Below, piece by piece: positions 34,962 to 42,232 of a DNA stretch of 43,087 nt; positions within the stretch are counted from its first letter, which is position 1; each line of letters starts with the position of its first letter. Source of the stretch: Flavobacteria bacterium RIFCSPLOWO2_12_FULL_35_11. GTDB lineage: Bacteria; Bacteroidota; Bacteroidia; Flavobacteriales; Flavobacteriaceae. The notes under the pieces are model-generated. The model ran no database searches, had not been told where the DNA came from, and saw nothing but the letters and a program-made list of their open reading frames with translations. The position numbers and the translations under genes are program-made. The stretch spans positions 12,431-55,517 of the forward strand of contig MGWK01000094.1 of assembly GCA_001800975.1 (NCBI GenBank), read 5' to 3'.

Positions 34962-35039
34962 AAAAAGGTTAAAGGTTAAAGGCTAAAGGTTAAAGGATCG
35001 TGCAGTCGTGCAGTCGTGCGGTCGTGCAGTCGTGCGGTC
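34962..35039 (+). repeat. Tandem GGTTAAA heptamers followed by GTCGTGCA/G octamers
   Basis: 34962-34996 holds about four heptamers (AAGGTTA type). 34997-35039 holds five copies of an 8-bp unit GTCGTGCR. The same octamer class recurs at 38593-38694. Confidence 0.9.
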
Positions 35040-35050
35040 AATATATTATT

Positions 35051-35106
35051 TTGAATGTTGGATGTTAGATGTTGGATGTTGGATGTTAGATGTTGGATGT
35101 TGGATT
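35051..35106 (+). repeat. Tandem TTGGATG/TTAGATG heptamer array
   Basis: About seven copies of a 7-bp unit with a regular G/A variation. A second degenerate block lies at about 35176-35247 and a short one at about 15213-15228. The rest of 34956-35393 has no recognised gene. Confidence 0.88.
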
Positions 35107-35393
35107 ATAAAAAGGGTCTTCGACAGGCTCAGACTGACAAAAAAAATTAATTGATTTTGGATTGACTATTTACGATTTTGGATGTTGGATTTACGATTTA
35201 CGATTTTGAATGTTGAATGTTGGATGTTGAATTTTGAATTTTGAATTAAGGGCGGCAGAAATTATTGCGACTTTAACAAAAAAGAGCGCAATTGGCTCAT
35301 TCCATTATTTCAAAAATGCGATTCGACGATTAAAAAACTGAACATCCCAACAAATTCCTTAAATTTACCGCTTATCTAAAAATTCGCTAGTTT

Positions 35394-36134
35394 ATGTTTT
35401 CCTTTTTTCAAAAAAAGATGCCGCTAACCAACTTGTTTCCTGCAGATTTTGTGGACATTCATTCGCATTTTTTGCCGAATATCGATGACGGTTCCAAAAG
35501 TATGGATGAGTCAGTGGCTTTGTTAAGAAGAATGCATGGGTTTGGCATTAAAAACATCATCTGCACCCCGCATGTGATGGAAAGTGTTTGGGAAAATTCT
35601 TCTGAAACTATTCAACGAAAACTTGATGCCTTGAATGCACATTTAAAAAACATTGAATTTACCGATATTACCCTTCGCACAGCCGCTGAGTATATGCTGG
35701 ATGCCAATTTTGACCGCCTGCTAAAAACCGAAAAACTGCTGACGTTAAAAGACAGTTATATTTTGGTGGAACTGTCGTTTTTAAACGCACCCATTAATTT
35801 ATATGAAACTTTGTTCCAAATTCAGATTGCGGGTTACAAGCCCGTTTTGGCACATCCTGAACGGTATTCTTATTTCCATAACGACTTTAAGGAATATGCT
35901 AAACTAAAAGCCGCGGGCTGTTGGTTTCAGCTGAACTTACTGTCCCTATCCAATTATTACGGCTCTTCCGTAACTTCCGTGGCGCTTCAACTATTAAAAC
36001 ACCAATTGATTGATTTTACGGGCACGGACACACACAAACAGCATCATTTGGATTTTTTGGAAAAAGTTGTTGACGGGAAGGTTTTAAAACTTATTGAACC
36101 TATTTTGGGAGCGAATGCTTTTTTTAGGGAGTAG
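35394..36134 (+). CDS. CpsB/YwqE-type tyrosine-protein phosphatase (PHP fold)
   Basis: A 246-residue PHP-fold metal-dependent phosphatase. Metal ligands are H23 and H25 in VDIHSHFLPNIDDGSK, with further conserved parts CTPHVM, AAEYMLD, VLAHPERY and GTDTHKQHH. In Gram-positive bacteria CpsB/YwqE dephosphorylates the tyrosine kinase that controls capsule or exopolysaccharide chain length. The matching Wzc-like kinase is not in the window. Its closeness to the Wzi-like gene and the dehydratase gene fits control of polysaccharide export. Confidence 0.93.
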   Translation: MFSFFQKKMPLTNLFPADFVDIHSHFLPNIDDGSKSMDESVALLRRMHGFGIKNIICTPHVMESVWENSSETIQRKLDALNAHLKNIEFTDITLRTAAEYMLDANFDRLLKTEKLLTLKDSYILVELSFLNAPINLYETLFQIQIAGYKPVLAHPERYSYFHNDFKEYAKLKAAGCWFQLNLLSLSNYYGSSVTSVALQLLKHQLIDFTGTDTHKQHHLDFLEKVVDGKVLKLIEPILGANAFFRE

Positions 36135-36411
36135 GGATTTTTGATTGACGATTTTTGATTTTGGATTATTTCTCATTGTGTAGTTTTCAGTTGCAGTTTT
36201 CAGTAACAATTTTCAAAAAAACAAGAAACGAGTTTTCAATTTTCAGTTGCACTTTTCATAAAAATTATATAAAAACATTGATTGAAAATCCGCGTTATTT
36301 GGTCTCCTATAAATTGACTTTATGTCCAATCTATGTCAGAAACTTACTCTTAGGCCATTCCTAAATTTAGACAAATCTTTATATTTAACCATAATAATTT
36401 ATACCGCCTGT
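36135..36411. other. AT-rich intergenic region with short degenerate repeats
   Basis: Contains degenerate direct repeats of TTGATTTTGGATT and TTTTCAGTTGCA type. No gene recognised. The two flanking genes converge here but no clear terminator hairpin is seen. Confidence 0.5.
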
Positions 36412-38301
36412 TTAAAGGTCGAATTTTTCGTATATTGAATTGTTCGAAATAAACTCCGGCACAATTTCTTTCATTTTTGCAACGGTTTGCTCAAAATTTA
36501 AATCCCTATTGGAATCGCACAATTCATTTATTTTTTGTCCAATTTCTTTTGCATCCAAGGTTTTTACCTTGGCAATCATAATTTTATTGTGGTGGGTTGG
36601 GATGGTATTCTCCCCATCACCCAGCAATTCTTCATAAATTTTTTCCCCCGGCCTGAGTCCGGTAATTTCTATATCGATGTCCTCCGGATATTTCAGGTTC
36701 GACAACTGGATCATATTGAGCGCCAGGTCGTAAATTTTTATGGGGCTTCCCATATCAAACACAAAAATTTCTCCTCCATTTCCCATGATACCGGCTTCCA
36801 GCACCAACTGGCAGGCTTCGGGGATGGTCATAAAATAGCGTGTTATGTCTTTATGGGTTAAGGTGATTGGCCCTCCATTTTTAATTTGGGTTTTAAATAA
36901 AGGAATCACAGAACCACTTGAACCCAACACGTTTCCAAATCGCGTGGTAATAAATTTTGAAGTGCCGTTGGCCTGCAAACTGGTGATGTACATTTCGGCG
37001 ATGCGTTTGGTGGCGCCCATCACATTTGTTGGGTTTACCGCTTTATCGGTAGATACCATCACAAATTTTTTCACCTTATGTTTTAGCACCAAATCGGCAA
37101 TGGTTTTGGTCCCAAACACATTCACAAGCACTGCTTCGTAAGGATTCTCCTCCATAAAAGGCACGTGTTTGTAGGCTGCAGCATGAAACACAATTTCGGG
37201 CTTGAATTTCTCAAAGATGGAATCCATCCGTTTTTGGTTTCTTACATCGGCAACAATACAGGTGATATTTTTATGTTTTTTATAGTTGAAATATTGTTGC
37301 AGGTTGTATAAATCGGATTCGGCCTGGTCCACCAATATTAAGTGCCTGTAATTGAAATTTGCCAGCTGTCGTGAGATTTCACTTCCAATAGAACCGGCGG
37401 CCCCCGTTATTAACACCACTTTGTCACTAAATTCGTTTTGCAGCTCGGCGCTGTCCAATTCAATCACCGATCTTCCCAATAGATCTTCAATATTTATTGA
37501 TTTTATTTGTGCAGACATAGACTTGGGGCTGTTTATCCACGATTTTGTGGGCGGCACAATCTTCACCTTTACCGAAAGGGTTGCCAATTGGGCCACTATT
37601 TCAATGAGCCTTGCTTGTTTTATGTACTGCATGGCAATGATGATCCTTGTCACATTTTTGCTGGTGATTAATTCTTGGGTAATTTCCTCTGAATTGTATA
37701 TGATTAACCCATTTAGTCTTTTTCCTTGCTTTTTTTTGTCATCATCAATAAATCCCACTATTTGTGAATTGTTTGCCTTGTCATTTTTGAAAATTGAGTA
37801 GGTCAGCAATCCTGCTTCCCCCGCTCCGTAAATTAATACCCGGGGTCCGGTTTTAAAACTGGAAAACAGAATGTCGTAAAAAATCTTAAACAAAAATCTA
37901 ATCCCAATTAACACTAGCGTGTTCAATAAAAAATGGATGACAATTATTGACATTGGAATATTTAAACTTTCATTCCAATTTAGATAATTGTCAAGCAATA
38001 CAGTCACCATTAAGAAAACCATAATTAAAAAACTCGCTGAAGTTACTTTTATGGCATCCCTAGTTCCTGTATGGCGAATGATTCCTTTGTAGGAACCTGT
38101 GATTAAGAAAAAAAACACGCTGATGGCGATTACAACCGGGAGTTGTATTTTTAGCACTGACCCGTCCAATGAATAGTTAAAATTAAAACGTATTAAGTGG
38201 GCGAATAAAAAATTATTTACCACCCAATACAAATCAATAGCCAAAACCAACCAGCTTGGAGCACTCCTGATAAAAAACTGTTTGCGCATCCTTTTTAACA
38301 T
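36412..38301 (-). CDS. Membrane-bound nucleotide-sugar 4,6-dehydratase (PglF/WbpM/CapD-like)
   Basis: A 629-residue protein with four N-terminal membrane helices (about 16-37, 50-69, 86-104, 115-146). A CoA-binding-like Rossmann domain follows (VLIYGAGEAG), then the catalytic short-chain dehydrogenase domain with GAAGSIG (300-306). The usual Tyr-x3-Lys pair is Met-x3-Lys here (M428, K432 in NVMGATKRIAE), as in WbpM and PglF, which make UDP-4-keto-6-deoxy-GlcNAc from UDP-GlcNAc. The later PglE-like aminotransferase and PglC-like transferase on the same strand fit a bacillosamine-type pathway. A start at M5 is also possible. Confidence 0.93.
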   Translation of the reverse strand: MLKRMRKQFFIRSAPSWLVLAIDLYWVVNNFLFAHLIRFNFNYSLDGSVLKIQLPVVIAISVFFFLITGSYKGIIRHTGTRDAIKVTSASFLIMVFLMVTVLLDNYLNWNESLNIPMSIIVIHFLLNTLVLIGIRFLFKIFYDILFSSFKTGPRVLIYGAGEAGLLTYSIFKNDKANNSQIVGFIDDDKKKQGKRLNGLIIYNSEEITQELITSKNVTRIIIAMQYIKQARLIEIVAQLATLSVKVKIVPPTKSWINSPKSMSAQIKSINIEDLLGRSVIELDSAELQNEFSDKVVLITGAAGSIGSEISRQLANFNYRHLILVDQAESDLYNLQQYFNYKKHKNITCIVADVRNQKRMDSIFEKFKPEIVFHAAAYKHVPFMEENPYEAVLVNVFGTKTIADLVLKHKVKKFVMVSTDKAVNPTNVMGATKRIAEMYITSLQANGTSKFITTRFGNVLGSSGSVIPLFKTQIKNGGPITLTHKDITRYFMTIPEACQLVLEAGIMGNGGEIFVFDMGSPIKIYDLALNMIQLSNLKYPEDIDIEITGLRPGEKIYEELLGDGENTIPTHHNKIMIAKVKTLDAKEIGQKINELCDSNRDLNFEQTVAKMKEIVPEFISNNSIYEKFDL

Positions 38302-38478
38302 ACTTCTATATTATTACCCCCCTTTGACAAACAAAATGCTTTAATTTGATACCTTACGGTATGCTAATTTGCCTTTATGGTTCCTTTTTAATGATCACAT
38401 TGCTGTGATGCTGCAATTTTTGAAGCCTCTCCTAGTTAACGGGGTTTATTAACTAAAATTTTATAGTTAGCAAATATA
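38302..38478 (-). promoter_or_regulatory. Promoter and structured 5' leader of the PglF-like gene
   Basis: A -7 box TATATTTG (38471-38478) lies about 170 nt before the start codon. The leader contains inverted repeats: TAACTA/TAGTTA near its 5' end, GTTAA/TTAAC, and ATCACA-GCAA-TGTGAT (38394-38409 on the plus strand), a stem with a GNRA-type loop, then TACC/GGTA. No leader peptide is evident. A protein-binding or antitermination leader, as known for capsule loci with NusG-like UpxY in Bacteroides, is possible (inference). Confidence 0.45.
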
Positions 38479-38592
38479 GGGCATTTTTAAATAGGTCATT
38501 TTATTTTAGGACAGAGAAATACTAAATTGTCACCATTTATTTTACTTTTATTGTAAATTATTGGTCTTTTAGGGATTAGGGATGAGTTGTTG

Positions 38593-38694
38593 GTCTTGCG
38601 GTCTTGCAGTCTTGCGGTCTTGTGGTCTTGTGGTCGGGGGTTGTGGGTCGTGCAGTCTTGCAGTCTTGCGGTCTTGCGGTCTTGCAGTCTTGCT
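38593..38694 (+). repeat. Tandem GTCTTGCG/A octamer array
   Basis: About thirteen copies of an 8-bp unit GTCKTGYR with an irregular break in the middle. It is the longest tandem array in the window. Confidence 0.92.
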
Positions 38695-38715
38695 GAAACT
38701 ATTATTTTTCCCCGG

Positions 38716-38869
38716 CCCTAAAGGGCAATGTCATTAAGTTAAGGATATTTGTCATTCCGACAAAGGAGAAATCGCATCAAACTAGCTAACCATTATGAGA
38801 TTCCTCGTACCTCGGAAGGACAAAAAAAAGAGCGTCAAAGTCTTAACTTAATGACATTGCCCTAAAGGG
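38716..38869. mobile_element. 134-bp MITE-like element with 18-bp inverted termini and 10-bp target duplication
   Basis: 38726-38743 (CAATGTCATTAAGTTAAG) and 38842-38859 are perfect inverted repeats, and CCCTAAAGGG flanks both ends (38716-38725 and 38860-38869) as a direct repeat. No coding capacity inside. The interior carries another inverted repeat (GTCATTCCGA at 38751 and its imperfect complement near 38813). Confidence 0.75.
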
Positions 38870-39060
38870 AGAAAATAGTTTTATTGGCTTTTGAATTTTG
38901 GGTCTTTTCTGTTGGCTTGCTGTCGTGCGGTCGGGATATTGGATTGTAGGTATTTTTGATTATTGGATTGTATAAAAGTCAAAAGTTGGAAAGTTGGAAA
39001 GTCGAAAGTTTTTTTGGTTGTTGAATCTTTTTATTTCAGCTTATAGCTTTGAGTCTTCAT

Positions 39061-39126
39061 TTTTTACACACCCCTTACCCTCCCGTTCTAAAAACGGGAC
39101 AGGCTTCTAGAGGGGAGTTGATTGTG
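39061..39126 (+). repeat. Palindromic ACACCCC repeat with CCCGTT/AACGGG module
   Basis: TTTTTACACACCCCTTACCC, then the 27-bp hairpin module at 39082-39108 and AGAGGGGAGTTGATTGTGG. Confidence 0.87.
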
Positions 39127-39241
39127 GTTTTCACCAAAGGGGAATTGATCGTGATTCCTTAAAAAAGGGATTAGCTAAATATTCTAAAATTAGCGAACGT
39201 GACAATGTTGTATTGAACTCAATTGGCTTTCTATACATAAG

Positions 39242-39279
39242 CTAACTCCCCTCTAGAGAGGGGTTAGGGGTGTGTTTTT
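39242..39279 (-). repeat. Inverted palindromic repeat overlapping the 3' end of the DUF559 gene
   Basis: The 32 bp at 39244-39275 match the complement of 39717-39748 with one mismatch. It supplies the last eleven or so codons and the stop of the DUF559 gene. Confidence 0.88.
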
Positions 39280-39649
39280 CAAACTCATAAATATAGTCTT
39301 CTAATGCTCGAATTACATTTTCCATATCTTTTAACACTTGTTCATCACTAAAACGCAATACTGTTATCCCTAATTCATTCACGCGTTTCTCTTTTTTAGT
39401 ATCTTTATTGAATACTTCCAAAAACTGATGTGAATAACCGTCTATTTCGATTCCCAAAAGCAATTCATCACAATAAAAATCAATAATATAATTGTCAATT
39501 GGTTTTTGTCGATGAAAATCATAACCATAAAATTCTTTTCCTTTAATTTTTAACCAGAATATGATTTCCGATTTTGTTGAATGGTTCCGTAATTCGCGAG
39601 CAAATGGAATTAGTTTTGGATTGTACCAAATAATTTTTCTCTTTTTCAT
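39242..39649 (-). CDS. DUF559 (Vsr-like) endonuclease-fold protein
   Basis: A 135-residue PD-(D/E)xK-type protein related to very-short-patch-repair endonucleases. Conserved features are ARELRNHSTKSEIIFWLKIK, the YGYDFHRQKPIDNYIIDFYC motif (catalytic aspartate) and LLLGIEIDGYSH. The C-terminal KHTPNPSLEGS is read from the palindromic repeat at 39242-39279, while an inverted copy lies 63 bp upstream of the start. The gene and the two copies thus form a cassette. It interrupts the string of polysaccharide genes and probably is not part of that pathway. Activity is unproven; a mobile or selfish role is inference. Confidence 0.88.
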   Translation of the reverse strand: MKKRKIIWYNPKLIPFARELRNHSTKSEIIFWLKIKGKEFYGYDFHRQKPIDNYIIDFYCDELLLGIEIDGYSHQFLEVFNKDTKKEKRVNELGITVLRFSDEQVLKDMENVIRALEDYIYEFEKHTPNPSLEGS

Positions 39650-39711
39650 CGCTTTTTTGTGAAATTTAATGAAAAATAGGTAAATTATTGCGTGGAGGCT
39701 CAGTTTATTAT

Positions 39712-39820
39712 TTTTTACACACCCCTAGCCCCTCTCTAGAGGGGAGTTGATTGTGGTGAATTGAATGCAGTTTTCTTTAGCAGGAGATTTTATTGTGTTT
39801 GTCTTAAACCATTTTTACAC
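39712..39820 (+). repeat. Palindromic repeat unit, first copy of a 109-bp tandem-like duplication
   Basis: 39717-39748 is the inverted partner of 39244-39275. The following sequence through ATTTTTACAC at 39820 is repeated at 39898-40007 with few differences. Degenerate short units lie between them (39811-39897). Confidence 0.85.
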
Positions 39821-39897
39821 TTTCCTTACCTCCTCTGATGAGGGGAATTTACAATTTTTACACACCTCTTAACTCCTCAGATAATGGGAATTAACAA

Positions 39898-40007
39898 TTT
39901 TTACACACCCCTTACTCCTCTCCTAGAGGGGAGTTAATTGTGGTGAATTGAATGCGGTTTTCTTTAGCAGGAGATTTTATTGTGCTTGTCTTAAACAATT
40001 TTTACAC
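39898..40007 (+). repeat. Second copy of the 109-bp duplication
   Basis: Matches 39712-39820 across the palindrome CCTAGAGGGGAG and the TTTTCTTTAGCAGGAGATTT segment. Confidence 0.85.
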
Positions 40008-40070
40008 ACCCCTAACCCTCCCGTTCTAAAAACGGGACAGGCTTCTCCTTTAGGGGGGAATTGATTGTTG
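40008..40070 (+). repeat. Palindromic repeat with CCCGTT/AACGGG module, third copy
   Basis: ACCCCTAACCCTC, the 27-bp module at 40020-40046, then CCTTTAGGGGGGAATTGATTG. The stretch 39650-40117 contains no gene apart from these repeats. Confidence 0.85.
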
Positions 40071-40117
40071 TGAATTTTTACTTTCAGCTTTGACCTTTAA
40101 ACTTTAAACATTAAAAC

Positions 40118-41257
40118 TTATTCACTAAAAAAATTGTCCAATGCCAATTTAATCCTGTCGCGGTCTTCGTTGGTGAGGTTGGAGCCGGAAGGCAGGCAGA
40201 GGCCGTTTTGGAAAAGGGATTCGCTTAGTGCGCCGCCATAGTATGGGTCGTTTGCGAAAATGGGCTGCAGGTGCATGGGTTTCCATAATGGGCGGCTTTC
40301 AATATTTGCCGCATCCAAGGCCAAACGGAGGTCTTCGCGTGTTTTTCCTCCTGTTTCTTCTGGGTTTACCAGGATGGCGGTGAGCCAGTGGTTTGAAAAA
40401 TAATCGGTATTGGGTTCGGTAAAAACGGTTACGCCTTTGGTATCTTTGAAATAGGTCACATAAAAATTATGCATGGCCCTGCGCAAAGCAATATGGTCGT
40501 TTAGCACTTCCATTTGTCCGCGGCCAATGCCTGCCAAAATATTGCTCATTCTGTAATTGTAGCCAATCTCACTGTGTTGGTAGTGTGGTGCGTTGTCGCG
40601 GGATTGTGTGGCGAAGAACACGGCCTTGTCTTTTATTTCTTTGGTTTTGGCCACCAAAGCCCCTCCGCCAGAAGTGGTGATGATCTTGTTCCCGTTAAGT
40701 GAGAGCACGCCGATGTCGCCAAAAGTACCGCATTTTTGATTTTTGTAGGTGCTCCCCAAAGCACTTGCGGCATCTTCAATTAAAAAGAGGCTGTATTTTT
40801 TTGCTAAGGCGATTATCTGATCCCATTTGGCAGGCATCCCATAAGAATCCACCACAATAATGGCTTTTGGTTTTTTCCCTTTTTTCAATCTGTCGAGAAT
40901 GGCATTTTCCAACACTATCGGACACATATTCCAGGTGTCGGCTTCGCTGTCGATAAAAACAGGTGTTGCCCCTTGGTATACAATAGGGTTTGCCGAGGCT
41001 GAAAAGGTAAAACTTTGGCAGAGAACCTCATCTCCCTGTTTTACCCCTGCCAGTATTAATCCCAGATGAATGGCAGCAGTTCCTGAGCTTAGTGCTGCAG
41101 CAAAGTTGTTAGCCCCTAAATAAGATTGCAATGTATTTTCAAACTCATTTACATTGGGGCCTAATGGCGCTATCCAATTGGTGTTGAATGCTTCTTGGAT
41201 ATATTTCATCTCATTGCCAGACATGTGCGGCGGAGATAGCCATATTTTTTTGTTCAT
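40118..41257 (-). CDS. PglE-like DegT/DnrJ/EryC1/StrS aminotransferase
   Basis: A 379-residue PLP aminotransferase. The PLP lysine lies in SLNGNKIITTSGGGAL, a motif typical of PglE and related 4-amino-4,6-dideoxy-sugar aminotransferases. The N-terminus IWLSPPHMSGNEMKYIQEAFNTNWIAPLG and LIEDAASALGSTYKNQKCGTFGD also match. It would aminate the 4-keto product of the PglF-like dehydratase to UDP-4-amino-4,6-dideoxy-GlcNAc. The acetyltransferase PglD that should follow is not in the window. Compared with the aminotransferase at 19560, it lacks the SFFPSKN form of the lysine motif, so the two act on different sugars. Confidence 0.93.
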   Translation of the reverse strand: MNKKIWLSPPHMSGNEMKYIQEAFNTNWIAPLGPNVNEFENTLQSYLGANNFAAALSSGTAAIHLGLILAGVKQGDEVLCQSFTFSASANPIVYQGATPVFIDSEADTWNMCPIVLENAILDRLKKGKKPKAIIVVDSYGMPAKWDQIIALAKKYSLFLIEDAASALGSTYKNQKCGTFGDIGVLSLNGNKIITTSGGGALVAKTKEIKDKAVFFATQSRDNAPHYQHSEIGYNYRMSNILAGIGRGQMEVLNDHIALRRAMHNFYVTYFKDTKGVTVFTEPNTDYFSNHWLTAILVNPEETGGKTREDLRLALDAANIESRPLWKPMHLQPIFANDPYYGGALSESLFQNGLCLPSGSNLTNEDRDRIKLALDNFFSE

Positions 41258-41396
41258 AGGGTGATTTTGTTGTAAAGGATAAAATTAAGGATTTTTTATG
41301 TATCCCTGCCATCCCTTACAAAAAAATCGGGAGAGGCTTGATTATGGGATTTCGTTAGTTCGTGAGAGGTTGCTTATCTGCATTACGGTAGTTCAC

Positions 41397-41455
41397 AGCA
41401 GGTTGCCGCGTCGGATTTCTTCGGCTTTGCCTCAGTAACCTTCCTCGCAATGACG
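41397..41455 (-). repeat. Left inverted arm of the GIY-YIG cassette
   Basis: AGCAGGTTGCCGCGTCGG ... CCTCGCAATGACG; its complement is found with variation at 41833-41886. Related half-copies lie at about 41352-41372 and 42047-42115. Confidence 0.82.
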
Positions 41456-41495
41456 TCGGTTCTATTGGACTTTATATATCGCAATGATTAGATAT

Positions 41496-41777
41496 CTATC
41501 CTTCAGATAGATCTTCCCAAGTTGGGTTTTTTAATTGTATTAGTTCTTCTTTTTTTTTGCGATTGCCTGCTTTTAGTTGCTTTTCTCTTACAATAGCTTG
41601 ATTTATCTCCTCAAATTCTTCAAAATATACCAATTTATCACAATTATAGCTAGCGGTAAAACCTTTGTGAATTTTAGTTTTATGCTGATGTACACGTTCT
41701 AATAAATTACTGGTTACCCCAATATAAATAACCGTATTGTTTTTATTGGCCATAAAATATATGTAACTCTTTTTCAT
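41496..41777 (-). CDS. GIY-YIG endonuclease-fold protein
   Basis: A 93-residue protein of the small GIY-YIG (UPF0213/YhbQ-like) group. The fold motif is SYIYFMANKNNTVIYIGVTSNLLERVHQHK, with the catalytic arginine after GVTSNL. The metal-binding glutamate is in AIVREKQLK. The C-terminus ends WEDLSEG, read across a small hairpin (41494-41512). The gene is flanked by inverted repeat arms (41397-41455 and 41833-41886), which is why it looks like a mobile cassette. Enzyme activity and target are unknown. Confidence 0.88.
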   Translation of the reverse strand: MKKSYIYFMANKNNTVIYIGVTSNLLERVHQHKTKIHKGFTASYNCDKLVYFEEFEEINQAIVREKQLKAGNRKKKEELIQLKNPTWEDLSEG

Positions 41778-41832
41778 TTAGTGAAGTTACCTAATTTATT
41801 CGACATCATAAGCCAGTAAATAACCTAAAACC

Positions 41833-41886
41833 CGTCATTGCGAGGCGTTATTGAGCGCTAGCGAAAGAACAACGCGGCAACCTGTT
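41833..41886 (+). repeat. Right inverted arm of the GIY-YIG cassette
   Basis: CGTCATTGCGAGGCG ... AACGCGGCAACCTGTT, complementary to the left arm at both ends. The middle parts differ. Confidence 0.82.
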
Positions 41887-41967
41887 AAGAACTACCTCAG
41901 AGCTATTAAGCAAGCTATTGTATGTTTAACGCTGTGTTTGTTTAGGGATAGGTTGTTCAATAGCACG

Positions 41968-42003
41968 TCATTGCGAAGTTTTTGCAAAAAACTTCGCAAT
42001 CGT
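41968..42003. repeat. CGTCATTGCGAAG palindrome with 14-bp arms
   Basis: ATTGCGAAGTTTTT (41970-41983), a GCA loop and the exact complement at 41987-42000. It shares CGTCATTGCGA with the right arm of the GIY-YIG cassette. Confidence 0.85.
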
Positions 42004-42046
42004 TGCTAATTTAACTTAGAGGTCGTTCGGGGCAGGGTGTTTAGAG

Positions 42047-42232
42047 GATTTCGTTAGTTCTAAACAGGTTGCTACACTACATTTCGTTAGTTCACAGCAG
42101 GTTGCCGTGTCGGCTTTTCCATCGCGCCGGCTGGTATCTGCGAGCCATCTCGCCCATAGCTTTCGCTATGTCGCACTAAAAATGTTCACTGAACATTTTC
42201 TTAACGCTCTGTCCCCCTTCAGGGGTTAGGAG
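42047..42232. repeat. Mosaic of repeat fragments before the sugar transferase stop
   Basis: Contains two TTTCGTTAGTT/CAGGTTGC half-units, the GCGCCGGCTGG module (42124), a CATAGC-TTTC-GCTATG hairpin, ACGCTCTGTCC (42204-42214) and CCCCTTCAGGGG. The last unit reaches into the stop codon of the sugar transferase gene. Confidence 0.75.
42179..42199 (-). terminator. Possible terminator of the sugar transferase gene
   Basis: AAAATGTTCA and its complement TGAACATTTT, separated by one base; on the minus strand the stem ends in five U about 30 nt after the stop. The tight loop would open to about five bases. Confidence 0.45.

Noticed and set aside
38593-38694. CRISPR array
   Set aside because: The units are contiguous octamers without spacers; no cas genes in the window.
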